Positions 35,820 through 44,606 of a DNA stretch of 64,000 bases are shown one piece after another. The stretch comes from Allobaculum mucilyticum (GTDB lineage: Bacteria; Bacillota_I; Bacilli_A; Erysipelotrichales; Erysipelotrichaceae). Both the position numbers and the translations under genes were made by a program. A model generated the notes under the pieces. It ran no database searches. It saw nothing but the letters and a program-made list of their open reading frames with translations, and was not told the DNA's origin. Every line of letters begins with the position of its first letter. The first letter of the stretch is position 1. The stretch is taken from positions 2,604,001 to 2,668,000 of the forward strand of contig NZ_CP078089.1 of the NCBI RefSeq assembly GCF_022701195.1, in the 5' to 3' direction.

Positions 35820-36068
35820 ATGGAAAACTTTTGGTCATCCATTCTCTACGCCCTTGCCGGCGCAATTATTGGCGCAATCGTCACATTCATTCTGACCAAG
35901 CGCAAATTTGAAAAGGATCTTGCTGAGAATCCGCCTGTCAATGAGAATATGATTCGTGCAATGTACCGTTCGATGGGCCGTCAGCCCTCGGAGGCACAGA
36001 TTCGTCAGGTCATGAAGAACATGAACCAGAGCAAGAACGCACCAAAGTCATCGAAGAAAAAGAAATAG
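35820..36068 (+). CDS. UPF0154 (YneF-family) membrane protein
   Basis: An 82-residue protein with one N-terminal transmembrane helix (about residues 5-25, ILYALAGAIIGAIVTFIL) and a family-typical cytoplasmic tail: NPPVNENMIRAMYRSMGRQPSEAQIRQVM, shown here only in part, then a Lys-rich end. The family is common in Bacillota and its function is unknown. CGGAGC lies 9 bases before ATG. It sits 145 bases after parC with a possible promoter of its own; IS copy 2 is inserted just beyond its terminator. Confidence 0.9.
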   Translation: MENFWSSILYALAGAIIGAIVTFILTKRKFEKDLAENPPVNENMIRAMYRSMGRQPSEAQIRQVMKNMNQSKNAPKSSKKKK

Positions 36069-36084
36069 ACCCCAAAAAAACCAG

Positions 36085-36127
36085 GGACTGCAGTTCATGC
36101 TAATTGTGCACGCCGCAGTCCTTTTTT
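36085..36127 (+). terminator. Terminator after the UPF0154 gene
   Basis: GGACTGC (36085-36091) pairs with GCAGTCC (36115-36121), followed by TTTTTT. The IS target repeat begins three bases later. Confidence 0.8.
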
Positions 36128-36129
36128 CT

Positions 36130-36139
36130 GTTCATCGAC
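36130..36139 (+). repeat. Target-site duplication, left of IS copy 2
   Basis: GTTCATCGAC, a 10-base exact match to 37790-37799, directly abutting the IS end. Confidence 0.92.
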
Positions 36140-36164
36140 CAATGTCATTAAGTTAAGATTTCTC

Positions 36165-36203
36165 AGACCACATCAGCGTTAAGCAGTGATGTGGTCTTTT
36201 TTC
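36165..36203 (+). terminator. Terminator inside the IS, upstream of the transposase (copy 2)
   Basis: AGACCACATCA (36165-36175) pairs perfectly with TGATGTGGTCT (36187-36197), then TTTTTT. It is placed to stop impinging transcription before it reaches the transposase gene at 36329. Confidence 0.88.
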
Positions 36204-36328
36204 TACTCTTCAAGTCAAATCTCGAATGATTCGAGTTTTTTCACTTTTTTCTAAAAATCTATTGACAAATTTCTGCCGCCGCGCGGCTGCTTCGCAGCCG
36301 ATGGGGAGAACTTAAAGGAGTTTTCCCT

Positions 36329-37639
36329 ATGACTGCTATCGCCAAAGAATGTTCTTTCTTCAGAAACACCTTCCTCAATATCATCAGCTCAGAAACGGCG
36401 AACCCTGCCAATTTTACTTCTCAGTCCGCCTTCACCCGTAAGCGGCAGATTGACCTGCATGAGCTTGTCCTTCTTCCGTTTCAGCTGACAGAGGAATCCC
36501 TCGCTGCTTCCTTTCCCTGGATCCTGTTTAAGGGCGGATCATCTGTTTCAGCCTCTGCTGTGTCTCAGGCCCGTTCCAAAATCAACTCTTCACTTTATAA
36601 AAACGTCTTCAATCGGTTTAACAAGGCAACTTCCAGCTCTGATGTTAAAACCTTCAAGGGTTATCGCCTCCTCGCTGTAGATGGAAGCGAGATTCAAGTT
36701 CTTCCTGAACAGGACAATGACATCACCTATGGCGCTTCTAAAAAAGGCAAGAAGAGGCACTTTGTTCATTTGAATGCCGAATTCGACGCCCTCAACTCCG
36801 TCTTTACTGACGCGCTGCTTCAACCCGGCTCTGAGAAGAATGAAGATTCAGCTCTTCTTGAACTCGCTCAGCGTTCTTCATTTCAGAAAGCCATCTTCAT
36901 CGCTGATCGGGGATACGAAGCTCTTATGTCTTTCTATCGCCTGCAGAAGGAACATGTCCCTTTTGTCATACGTATCAAAGACGAGACATCATCTACAAGC
37001 ATTCTCAAGTACTATAAGACTCCCGAGTCAGAAGAGTATGACATTCCTTTCAATGTGATTCTGACCAGTAAAAACAACAGGCATGTCAAAGACCATTGGG
37101 ATGTCTATAAGTACATCTCTTCGTACAGGAAGCAGCCTGAATTTGACGGTCAAACGACTGAACTCCCTTTAAATATCAGGGTTGTGAGGTTCAAAGCTGC
37201 CTGCGAAGGGAATGAATCATTCATTACCGTCTGCACCAATCTGTCGGAAGCTGAGTTTGGGACCGAGGACATCAAGCAGATCTACCGTCTGCGCTGGCAG
37301 GTTGAAGTCGGCTTCAGGGGACTGAAACGAAACACCGATCTTGAATGGACTCATTCAAGGAAGCTTGATCTGGTCCAGGCAGAGATCTATGCCAAAATGA
37401 CTCTCTACAATCTTTGTTCCCGTTTGCGCAACAAGGTAGAAAGATCTCGTCAGCACCAGAAGCGCATCGCTCAGGCCAAAAAGCACAAGCAGAAGGCAGA
37501 TTTCGGATTCATCATCAAAACGATTCAACAGTGGCTGTTCAAAAAAGCCAGAATCAGCTTGAGTACACTGGAAGATCTTCTTCTGGCCAGGATATCTCCG
37601 ATCAGAGAAGGAAGAGCTGATACCAGAAAGAAGAAGTGA
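36329..37639 (+). CDS. IS4-family DDE transposase, copy 2
   Basis: A 436-residue protein identical to the transposase at 12342-13652. The Asp residues lie in AVDGSEIQV and IADRGYEAL, and the Glu in YRLRWQVEVGFRGLK. The start has AAAGGAG upstream. The reading frame is intact. Confidence 0.95.
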   Translation: MTAIAKECSFFRNTFLNIISSETANPANFTSQSAFTRKRQIDLHELVLLPFQLTEESLAASFPWILFKGGSSVSASAVSQARSKINSSLYKNVFNRFNKATSSSDVKTFKGYRLLAVDGSEIQVLPEQDNDITYGASKKGKKRHFVHLNAEFDALNSVFTDALLQPGSEKNEDSALLELAQRSSFQKAIFIADRGYEALMSFYRLQKEHVPFVIRIKDETSSTSILKYYKTPESEEYDIPFNVILTSKNNRHVKDHWDVYKYISSYRKQPEFDGQTTELPLNIRVVRFKAACEGNESFITVCTNLSEAEFGTEDIKQIYRLRWQVEVGFRGLKRNTDLEWTHSRKLDLVQAEIYAKMTLYNLCSRLRNKVERSRQHQKRIAQAKKHKQKADFGFIIKTIQQWLFKKARISLSTLEDLLLARISPIREGRADTRKKK

Positions 37640-37666
37640 CAGATTTGAAAACCGAAAAGTCATCAG

Positions 37667-37702
37667 GATGATTTTTTCAACAGGTAGAAAATCATCCTTT
37701 TC
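37667..37702 (+). terminator. Terminator of the transposase gene, IS copy 2
   Basis: GGATGATTTT (37667-37676) pairs with AAAATCATCC (37688-37697), followed by TTTTCG. Confidence 0.78.
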
Positions 37703-37789
37703 GTCATGCCTGAGACGCAAAATATAAGAAATGACAACGCTCATGAACAGGGTATACGATTTTTATCCCTCCTTAACTTAATGACATTG

Positions 37790-37799
37790 GTTCATCGAC
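37790..37799 (+). repeat. Target-site duplication, right of IS copy 2
   Basis: GTTCATCGAC, identical to 36130-36139. Confidence 0.92.
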
Positions 37800-38006
37800 A
37801 GTTACGAAAGACAACACCTTGAATTCAGTTCTTCGGATCTGCAGACGGCAGGTGTCCCTGAATGCTTATTCAGTCATCTTTCTGGGATTGTTGGTTTGAA
37901 GAATTTCGCACTATAAGATGGATAGAAAGGGAGCTGTACAGAGCCGTACTGCCTGGGCGGGCAGAAGAATAATCAGAGCTTGTGCAGACGACCTGGAGGA
38001 AATGAA

Positions 38007-40979
38007 ATGAGAGAAAAAGTGAAAGAAAACGGGTGCTCAAAGCGAAGACGAAGCCGTCTTATGACACTGCTTTGTGCATGTACCATGGCTGTAACCGTTC
38101 CTGCATCGGTAACCGTATCGCCGGTATTTGCGCAGGAAAACGAAACAGCCAGCGCTCTGAAGCAGAATGAAGATTTCAGCAGTCAGATTGCGGACTCAGA
38201 AGAAATGAGTTCATTAGCAGAAGACTCTGTATCATCAACTGAACCGGATGATCCGCAGGACAGTGATTCAACTGAAGACAGTTCTTCTGAAGAGCCGTCT
38301 TCGGAAGAATCCAGCACGGAAAACAGCGAAGACAAGAGTACCGAGGACAGTACAGAAGACAGTTCCCGGGACAGTTCAGATCTCAGTGATTCAGAAGAGC
38401 CTGAACCTGTTCCTTTTCCGGATCCCGCAAACGCCATCTGGCTGTCCAGCCGGGGAAATAAAAAGGAACTTTACCGTCTGTATAATCCAAACAGCGGCGA
38501 ACATTTCTACACGCTCTCTTCAACGGAGCGGACTGCTCTGGTTAAAGCGGGATGGAAAGATGAAAACAGAGCCTGGGTTACACCGGAAAGTGAAGGTCAG
38601 CCAGTCTATCGTCTCTACAACCCCAATGCATCCGATCACCATTACACGCAGGATCGCAAAGAGCGTGACTATCTGATTCAGGCTGGCTGGAAAGATGAAG
38701 GTATTTCCTTCCGGACAGAAAGCGAATACGGACAGTCGGTCTATCGTCTGTACAACCCGAATGTCAAATCGGGATCTCATCACTACACGCTCTCTTCCAA
38801 AGAGCGGGATGCGCTTGTCAAAGCCGGATGGAAGGATGAAGGGACCGCATTCTATGCCATATCTGATTATGCGTTCTTCAAAGATTCGAAAAATAGTCTA
38901 GTCGGTGCGGTGGATGCGAAAAATCATCCGCTGAGCGGCCGCATGCAGATTCATGATGACTGGTACGAATTTGACAGTCATGGCGCATTGAAGACTGGAT
39001 GGATTGAAGTCGATGGACAGAATGTCCGCTATTCGAATCCGGACGGTCGGCAGGCTCTTGGAACGTCAAAAATTGACAATGTCTGGTACCGGTTTGACCC
39101 GAATACCGGGAATATGCTGGAAAATCAGTATGTAAAGGACGAAGCCGGAAGAGAATTTGTATTCGATGCAAACGGTCAGGCATTAAGCGGACGCGTCTTT
39201 GTCTATCCAAGATGCGGCAATGCCAATGGACAGGGAAACATTGAATGGAAAAACTACGGCTGGACTGACAATCCTGCCCGTCATCAGCTTTTAAGCCGGA
39301 AAAAAGAACTGGAGGCAATTCGTACAGCCGCTGAGGCTGACGGAACCTGGATGGAAAACACGACAGACCCGGCCATTCAGGATGCGATGGCTGAGCTGCA
39401 TATCGTCGACAGCAGTCTGGATCACCAGAATGGAGTCGGCGTCCATTCCATCTATAATCCAAACTCCGGCGAACATTTCTATACAGCCGATGAAAAAGAA
39501 ATCCGCTCACTCTGTTCTGCGGGCTGGAAAGATGAAGGCGTGCGTTTCCTGCAGCCCCGTCAGTCCGATACGCCTGTCTACCGGCTGTATTCTCCTTCCA
39601 GGGGCGAACATCACTTCACAAGTGATCGAAACGAATGTGAGGCACTCGCAAAATATGGCTGGATCAATGAGGGCATCAGCTTCTATTCCGCCACGATCAG
39701 CCGCCTGTCGGTTATGCGTCTCTATAACCCCAATGCGAAAGTTGGTTCGCATCACTACACAGTCGATCAGAGAGAAAAAGCTAAACTGGTTGAATATGGC
39801 TGGAAAGAAGAAAAAGGCGGCTGGAACGCACTGAACCTTTACTCGTTTGTTCAGGATGAGAACGGCTCAACATACGCTTACGATCCTGATGATCAGCAGC
39901 TCTTCGGACTGGTTTCCATTCATGGCGACCGGTACTACTTTGATCCTTCCTCAAACGGCCGGATGGTCACAGGAGAGCGCACGGTTTCTGTCGATGGGCA
40001 GAATCATGAATATCTGTTTGGCAGCGATGGAAAGATGGTTTATGGCGAAGTGAAGAAAGCAAACGGCTATGCCTTCTATGATGTTAATGACGGTCATCGC
40101 CTGCGAAACAGCTTCGTCCAGTATGGCAGTCCCAAAAAGGTCTGCTGGTATGACGAAAACGGGCTGCGCGCATGCGGAAAGAAAACGATCCAGGGCCATG
40201 TCTGCGTCTTTGATGATCAGACAGGTGCTCTCAAACCCAACCTTGATGATCTGAAAGCGCAGGTTGGGCAGACGATCGCTTCTTCGCCAGCCGCAAACGC
40301 GCAGATTGGATTTGCGGTTCGCATTCCCGGAAAAAGCGATGCGCTGATTCTTAACTCCAGAGCACAGCAGTCTGCAAGCGTCATGAAAGTCTTTGTCATG
40401 GGCGCAATTCACGAAGACTACGACAGATATGCCGCTTTTGCGGGACGGGATTCGCTCGAGAGGCAGCTGTCTTTAATGATCTCCATTTCCGATAACGAAT
40501 CCTGGAAGAGCCTGGTTGCTATTCTTGGCAATGGCAGCTACAGTGCCGGTCTGCGGGTGCTGAAAGACTGGTGTGTTTCCAAAGGCTATAACGATACGCA
40601 GATGACTGGCATTCCAAAAGGCAACTACACGTCAGCTGCGGATGCTTCGAAAATCCTGTGCGATATTCAGGAAGGACGCCTGAAGCATTCTGCCAAGATG
40701 AAAGCCCTGCTGCAGACACAGGCTCATCCGGGAAGAATGCTGGCCAATCTTCCTTCTGAAGCCAGAACCGCCAATAAACCGGGCTGGATTGACTTCTGCG
40801 AAAACGATACGGTTCTGGTCGATGCACCGTTTGGCACATATGTCGTTACGATGCTTTGTGACGGTCTGCCCAGTTCAACAGCCGGCAAGAATCTGATGGC
40901 CCGCATTTCGCCGCTTGTCTATAACTGGATGAAAGAGAACCTGAATACAGGCTCCTCGATTCCTGAGTGGGCCAGATAA
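38007..40979 (+). CDS. Secreted repeat protein with C-terminal beta-lactamase-like domain
   Basis: A 990-residue exported protein. The signal peptide has a long basic N-region and ends near VSPVFAQE. A Ser/Glu/Asp-rich linker (about 45-145) is followed by three tandem YRLYNPNxGxHxYT...GWKDEG repeats (DUF5648 type, about 155-290), a cell-wall-binding-like stretch (GWIEVDGQNVRY, WYRFDPNTGNM), a second block of three such repeats (about 480-615) and more wall-binding-like sequence. From about 745 comes a serine-hydrolase domain with S791-V-M-K794 (SxxK), S828-D-N830 and K924-P-G926 in place of KTG, as in class A beta-lactamases, though spacings are shorter. It may act on peptidoglycan or beta-lactams; neither is proven. 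SD GGAGG precedes ATG 38007. Confidence 0.85.
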   Translation: MREKVKENGCSKRRRSRLMTLLCACTMAVTVPASVTVSPVFAQENETASALKQNEDFSSQIADSEEMSSLAEDSVSSTEPDDPQDSDSTEDSSSEEPSSEESSTENSEDKSTEDSTEDSSRDSSDLSDSEEPEPVPFPDPANAIWLSSRGNKKELYRLYNPNSGEHFYTLSSTERTALVKAGWKDENRAWVTPESEGQPVYRLYNPNASDHHYTQDRKERDYLIQAGWKDEGISFRTESEYGQSVYRLYNPNVKSGSHHYTLSSKERDALVKAGWKDEGTAFYAISDYAFFKDSKNSLVGAVDAKNHPLSGRMQIHDDWYEFDSHGALKTGWIEVDGQNVRYSNPDGRQALGTSKIDNVWYRFDPNTGNMLENQYVKDEAGREFVFDANGQALSGRVFVYPRCGNANGQGNIEWKNYGWTDNPARHQLLSRKKELEAIRTAAEADGTWMENTTDPAIQDAMAELHIVDSSLDHQNGVGVHSIYNPNSGEHFYTADEKEIRSLCSAGWKDEGVRFLQPRQSDTPVYRLYSPSRGEHHFTSDRNECEALAKYGWINEGISFYSATISRLSVMRLYNPNAKVGSHHYTVDQREKAKLVEYGWKEEKGGWNALNLYSFVQDENGSTYAYDPDDQQLFGLVSIHGDRYYFDPSSNGRMVTGERTVSVDGQNHEYLFGSDGKMVYGEVKKANGYAFYDVNDGHRLRNSFVQYGSPKKVCWYDENGLRACGKKTIQGHVCVFDDQTGALKPNLDDLKAQVGQTIASSPAANAQIGFAVRIPGKSDALILNSRAQQSASVMKVFVMGAIHEDYDRYAAFAGRDSLERQLSLMISISDNESWKSLVAILGNGSYSAGLRVLKDWCVSKGYNDTQMTGIPKGNYTSAADASKILCDIQEGRLKHSAKMKALLQTQAHPGRMLANLPSEARTANKPGWIDFCENDTVLVDAPFGTYVVTMLCDGLPSSTAGKNLMARISPLVYNWMKENLNTGSSIPEWAR

Positions 40980-41025
40980 GAAAGAATCTGGAAACCTGAA
41001 AAGAGAATGAGGTAAAAAGAACAGA

Positions 41026-41075
41026 GGACGATTTCCGGTCTGTATTTTTGTGCAGTCAGGGAGATCGTCCTTTTC
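41026..41075 (+). terminator. Terminator after the repeat protein gene
   Basis: GGACGAT (41026-41032) pairs with ATCGTCC (41064-41070), followed by TTTTC. Confidence 0.7.
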
Positions 41076-41258
41076 TCTTAGATGACGTATTTTGAATCTG
41101 AGAGCTCCTGTCTCTCCTGTCTGGCAAATCTAATAAAGCTGTAAGGTTGCAGAAAGGGAAAGAAAGGATGAGCAGGAGCGTATAATGATAGACTTAAGTT
41201 CAGACAGAGAACTGACTGCCCGAAAAGCGTTATTTTCTCCTGTCGAAAAGGAGGTGCC

Positions 41259-42068
41259 ATGAAGAAGTTTTTTAAATGGCTTCTGGTCCTGCTGATTGCC
41301 GGTTCGCTGGCAGGGATCACCATTTTCTTTGTTTCAGGCATTCGTACGGCCGATGAGTTTGAAGCCAGAGAAAGTGTCGCTTCGCTCGTATCCAGAGCCG
41401 AGGCTTCTCCGGACTATGTTCCATATCAGGATGTCAGTCCGATGCTTTATCAGGCAACCATCGCGATTGAAGATGCCCGCTATTACTCGCACGATGAAGT
41501 CGATCTGATTGCACTCGTACGGGCCGGACTGAGTCAGTTTCTGCCCTTCTTTGCGCGATCAGGCGGTTCAACTATTGATATGCAGACCGTCAAGAATCTG
41601 TACGGTCAGTTTGACGGTACGCCGGTCTGGAAAGCCGGTGAAATCGTCCTTGCCCATCGCCTTGAAAAGATCTGCACAAAAGATCAGATTATTTCGCTGT
41701 ATGTCAATATCATCAACTACGGCAACAACTACCATGGAATCGCGCAGGCCAGCATGGGCTACTTCGGCGTACTGCCTTCCCAGCTGACGGACGGTCAGGC
41801 GACGATGCTTGCCGGCATTCCGCAAAGCCCGACACTCTATAATCCCGTGACCAACTATGCAGCAGCCAGAGGTAAACAGAGGCTTGTCCTGGATGCGATG
41901 GTCCGCAATAAAATGATCACCCAGGAAGAAGCTGATGCGATCTATGCCGAACCGGTTGTCCCGATCGGCATATATATTCCCGGTACAGCTGATGTGCTTT
42001 CCGCTGCATCCGCAAGCTTAAGATCCGGCGATCTTTACTCACAGAGACTGCTGTCTCTGGCGTTTTAA
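41259..42068 (+). CDS. Monofunctional peptidoglycan glycosyltransferase (GT51)
   Basis: A 269-residue membrane-anchored enzyme that polymerises lipid II into glycan strands. One N-terminal transmembrane helix (about 5-28) precedes a GT51 domain with the first catalytic Glu in AIEDARYYSHDEVD, GGSTIDMQTVKNL in place of the usual GGSTITQQ, the second Glu region GEIVLAHRLEKICTKDQII, and LYVNIINYGNNYHGI. There is no transpeptidase domain. SD AAAAGGAGGTG is strong. It follows the surface repeat protein; both act on the wall, but a terminator separates them. Confidence 0.92.
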   Translation: MKKFFKWLLVLLIAGSLAGITIFFVSGIRTADEFEARESVASLVSRAEASPDYVPYQDVSPMLYQATIAIEDARYYSHDEVDLIALVRAGLSQFLPFFARSGGSTIDMQTVKNLYGQFDGTPVWKAGEIVLAHRLEKICTKDQIISLYVNIINYGNNYHGIAQASMGYFGVLPSQLTDGQATMLAGIPQSPTLYNPVTNYAAARGKQRLVLDAMVRNKMITQEEADAIYAEPVVPIGIYIPGTADVLSAASASLRSGDLYSQRLLSLAF

Positions 42069-42132
42069 TTGATCCATGGCAATGCCAGGGTGATCGCACA
42101 GATTCAAATCGATCACGATCGATGAACAACAC

Positions 42133-42164
42133 GCCCGCTTTCTGACCAAAAGGCGGGCTTTTTT
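42133..42164 (+). terminator. Terminator after the glycosyltransferase gene
   Basis: GCCCGC (42133-42138) pairs with GCGGGC (42153-42158), extended by TTT/AAA pairs, followed by TTTTTT. Confidence 0.88.
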
Positions 42165-42289
42165 GATGGAATCCAAAGCAGTAGAAGCAGGAAAGAAGCA
42201 AACATGATTCAATACTTCATGGATTTGAACGACTGCTTTTTACAGCTGTCTTAGGCTGTTCTGGCAGTCTGTATTCTGGAGGTGTTTGT

Positions 42290-43195
42290 TTGAGTAAGAA
42301 AACCGCGAACCTGCTCTGTATTCTGGTCGGCATCATCTGGGGCGGGGGATTTATCGCGACCGCTGCAGCCCTGGAAACATTTTCGCCGTTTCAGATGCTG
42401 ATCGTCCGCTTTGGCGGGGCAGCGATTCTGGCCTGGATTCCCATGCTTCTGCATAAAGATCCAATGACGAAGAAGACCGTAAAAACCGGAATCATCTCCG
42501 GAATCTTCCTGTATGTGGCTTTTGCGTTTCAGACATTTGGCGTCGATCAGACCGAACCTGGCATGAACGCGTTTCTGACCTCGGTCAACGTTGTTATTGT
42601 TCCTTATCTTGCCTGGGCAGTCTGGAAGCAGAAACCGGATTCGATCATCGTTCTTGCTTCACTGGTCTGCGTGATCGGCATCGGCTGTCTGTCCCTGTCG
42701 ACAGGAAGCATCGGCTTCCGGCCAGGTGATCTGCTCTCTCTTGCCTGTTCCTTCTTCTTTGCGGCGCAGATCGTATCGCTTGGAAAATCCGAGGATCTTT
42801 CAATCTGGAACATCAATGCGGTTCAGCTGACAACTGCAGCCGTTCTTTCGCTGCCGTTTGGCCTGTTCTCTCCATGGCCGGCTCATATTTCTATGACCTG
42901 CATCGTCTCTCTGGTCTATACCGTCTTTCTTTCGACGTTCCTTTGTTACCTGCTGCAGACAACCGCACAGAAATATACATCGTGTGCCGCGGCTTCGATT
43001 CTGATGGGAACAGAGAGTCTGTGGGCCAATGTATTCAGCTTCCTGATTCTTCATCAGGTTCCGTCCGTGCTGATGATTGCTGGCGGTCTGCTCATTTTCC
43101 TGGCGATTCTTCTGGTTGAAGGGCGCAGCTGGATTGAGCAGCATCTTCCGATTCTGGCACCGCGCTCGTCCCGTACAGTAAAAGAAAAAGCCTGA
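42290..43195 (+). CDS. EamA/DMT-family transporter
   Basis: A 301-residue integral membrane protein with about ten hydrophobic helices in two EamA halves; GGGFIATAAALETFSPFQ in the first and the ILMGTESLWANVFSFLIL segment in the second are typical. Drug/metabolite exporters of this family export amino acids or metabolites; the substrate cannot be told. The start is TTG at 42290, supported by TGGAGGTG 5-6 bases upstream; no ATG has comparable support. Single gene with terminators on both sides. Confidence 0.88.
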   Translation: MSKKTANLLCILVGIIWGGGFIATAAALETFSPFQMLIVRFGGAAILAWIPMLLHKDPMTKKTVKTGIISGIFLYVAFAFQTFGVDQTEPGMNAFLTSVNVVIVPYLAWAVWKQKPDSIIVLASLVCVIGIGCLSLSTGSIGFRPGDLLSLACSFFFAAQIVSLGKSEDLSIWNINAVQLTTAAVLSLPFGLFSPWPAHISMTCIVSLVYTVFLSTFLCYLLQTTAQKYTSCAAASILMGTESLWANVFSFLILHQVPSVLMIAGGLLIFLAILLVEGRSWIEQHLPILAPRSSRTVKEKA

Positions 43196-43221
43196 TTTTA
43201 AATACCTATTTCTTTTCCTGC

Positions 43222-43257
43222 AAGCTCTGGTTTCTTCAAAGACCGGAGCTTTTTTCT
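43222..43257 (+). terminator. Terminator after the EamA gene
   Basis: AAGCTCTGGT pairs with ACCGGAGCTT (one wobble), followed by TTTTTC. Confidence 0.85.
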
Positions 43258-43359
43258 ACTCAAAGACAGACAGTACTGGATACAGATCCGGTAACTTTGG
43301 GTAAATGGGAAACGTTCAGTCGCCGTCCTTTTTATACTGAAAAAAGAAAGAGGTCCATT

Positions 43360-44325
43360 ATGCTCAAAAACTATCGTTATAACGGAAAAAACGCGCTCAG
43401 TCTGAAGACGGAATCCACTTCAGCCGGCACGGAAAAGAAACGGAAAGAAGAAATCATTGCCAAAACAGCGTCCAATCAGCTGCAGATTCAGCAGCTGCAG
43501 GACCGTCTGTATGCGGATGGAAAAGAAGGACTGATCATCCTGATCCAGGCCCGCGATGCAGCAGGCAAGGACGGAACGATCAAGCATGTCATGAGCGGTG
43601 TCAATCCGCAGGGCGTTGACGTATACAGCTTCAAATCGCCGACCCATGAAGATCTCGCTCACGATTTTCTCTGGCGCTTTAACAAGGCACTTCCGGTCCG
43701 CGGCAAAATCGCCATTTTCAATCGTTCCTACTATGAGGATGTGCTGATCGTCAAAGTCCGTGAACTGTGGAAAAACTACAATCTGCCTGACCGCCTGAAA
43801 AATCCGCAGATTATCGACCGCCGCTATGAACAGATCCGTGAATTTGAAGAGTACCTGTATCAGAACGGCTACAGGATCGTCAAAATTTTCCTGAATGTCT
43901 CTGCAAAGAAACAGAAAGAACGTTTCCTCGAACGGATTGACCGCCCGGAGAAAAACTGGAAATTCTCGGAAGCAGATCTTGCAGAACGCGGTCTGTGGGA
44001 TCAGTACACAGCAGCCTATGAGGATGCGATCAATGCCACAGCGTCCAAACACAACCCCTGGTATGTCATTCCGGCAGATCAGAAATGGTATGCCCGCTAT
44101 CTCGTCAGTGAAGCCATTCTTCATGCACTGACCAAAATTGATCCGAAATATCCGCAGCTCTCCAAAGATCAGATTGATAAGCTCTCTGTCTATAAAGCCG
44201 CACTGCTTGGCGAAAAGGGAATTGACGAAAACCGTCAGTTTGAACCGACGCAGACAGAAATGAATGCAGCAGGTCTGGAAGAAAAGAAAGAAAAGCCTCA
44301 GATTAAAGCAGCTGACAAAGACTGA
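43360..44325 (+). CDS. ppk2: Polyphosphate kinase 2 family protein
   Basis: A 321-residue PPK2-type phosphotransferase that uses polyphosphate to phosphorylate nucleotides (or the reverse). Walker A-like LIQARDAAGKDGTIKHV, Walker B-like AIFNRSYYEDVLIV with the conserved RSYYE, lid residues in ERIDRPEKNWKFSEAD, and NPWYVIPADQKWYARYLV match the family. The C-terminus is a Lys/Glu-rich tail. ATG 43360 has AAAGAGGT upstream; an in-frame ATG 63 bases earlier has no good SD. Whether it favours AMP, ADP or GDP cannot be decided here. Confidence 0.92.
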   Translation: MLKNYRYNGKNALSLKTESTSAGTEKKRKEEIIAKTASNQLQIQQLQDRLYADGKEGLIILIQARDAAGKDGTIKHVMSGVNPQGVDVYSFKSPTHEDLAHDFLWRFNKALPVRGKIAIFNRSYYEDVLIVKVRELWKNYNLPDRLKNPQIIDRRYEQIREFEEYLYQNGYRIVKIFLNVSAKKQKERFLERIDRPEKNWKFSEADLAERGLWDQYTAAYEDAINATASKHNPWYVIPADQKWYARYLVSEAILHALTKIDPKYPQLSKDQIDKLSVYKAALLGEKGIDENRQFEPTQTEMNAAGLEEKKEKPQIKAADKD

Positions 44326-44390
44326 TCCCGGCTTAAAACCGGAACAGATTCTGAAACAGAATCCGAATGAGACCAAAACCGCACCAGAAA

Positions 44391-44414
44391 AGACGCCGTC
44401 CGGCGCCTTTTTTC
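44391..44414 (+). terminator. Terminator after ppk2
   Basis: GACGCCG and CGGCGCC form a short GC-rich hairpin with one mismatch, followed by TTTTTT. A second AT-rich hairpin (GATTCTG/CAGAATC, 44347-44363) precedes it. Confidence 0.7.
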
Positions 44415-44504
44415 TGCATTCTGGATGAATCCGCTTTCATGGAGGTCTGCGAATTTCATTTTGTCATCAGCATTTATATAAAACGACTCAGGTTTAAATC
44501 ATTT

Positions 44505-44523
44505 ATTGTGAAGATCACACAAT
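44505..44523. promoter_or_regulatory. Operator-like inverted repeat over the EIIC promoter -35
   Basis: ATTGTG (44505-44510) and CACAAT (44518-44523) are a perfect 6-bp inverted repeat spaced by 7 bases; within it TGTGA and TCACA are also symmetric. It covers the -35 hexamer (44506-44511) and the start of the spacer, a position where a bound protein would block transcription. Confidence 0.45.
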
Positions 44524-44534
44524 CTTTCTATACT
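44506..44534 (+). promoter_or_regulatory. Sigma-A promoter of the EIIC gene
   Basis: TTGTGA (44506-44511), 17-base spacer, TATACT (44529-44534), about 70 bases before the ATG. Confidence 0.75.
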
Positions 44535-44606
44535 TTGTTCAAGTTTTCGGATCACGCATGAAAACTCAGAAAAAACTCGAAAAGAGAAGAAAGTAGAGGA
44601 AAGAAA

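Larger units (their letters stand above)
36140..37789 (+). mobile_element. IS4-family insertion sequence, copy 2 (1650 bp)
   Basis: Bounded by CAATGTCATTAAGTTAAG (36140-36157) and its inverted copy (37772-37789), with perfect 10-base target duplications outside. One rightward transposase gene lies between two hairpin terminators. Same length as the copy at 12192-13841 and opposite in orientation; clean target repeats suggest a recent insertion. Confidence 0.96.

Noticed and set aside
12192-37789. Composite transposon formed by the two IS copies
   Set aside because: The 22 kb between them holds essential chromosomal genes with host-like composition, and the two copies have different target repeats, so they are independent insertions.
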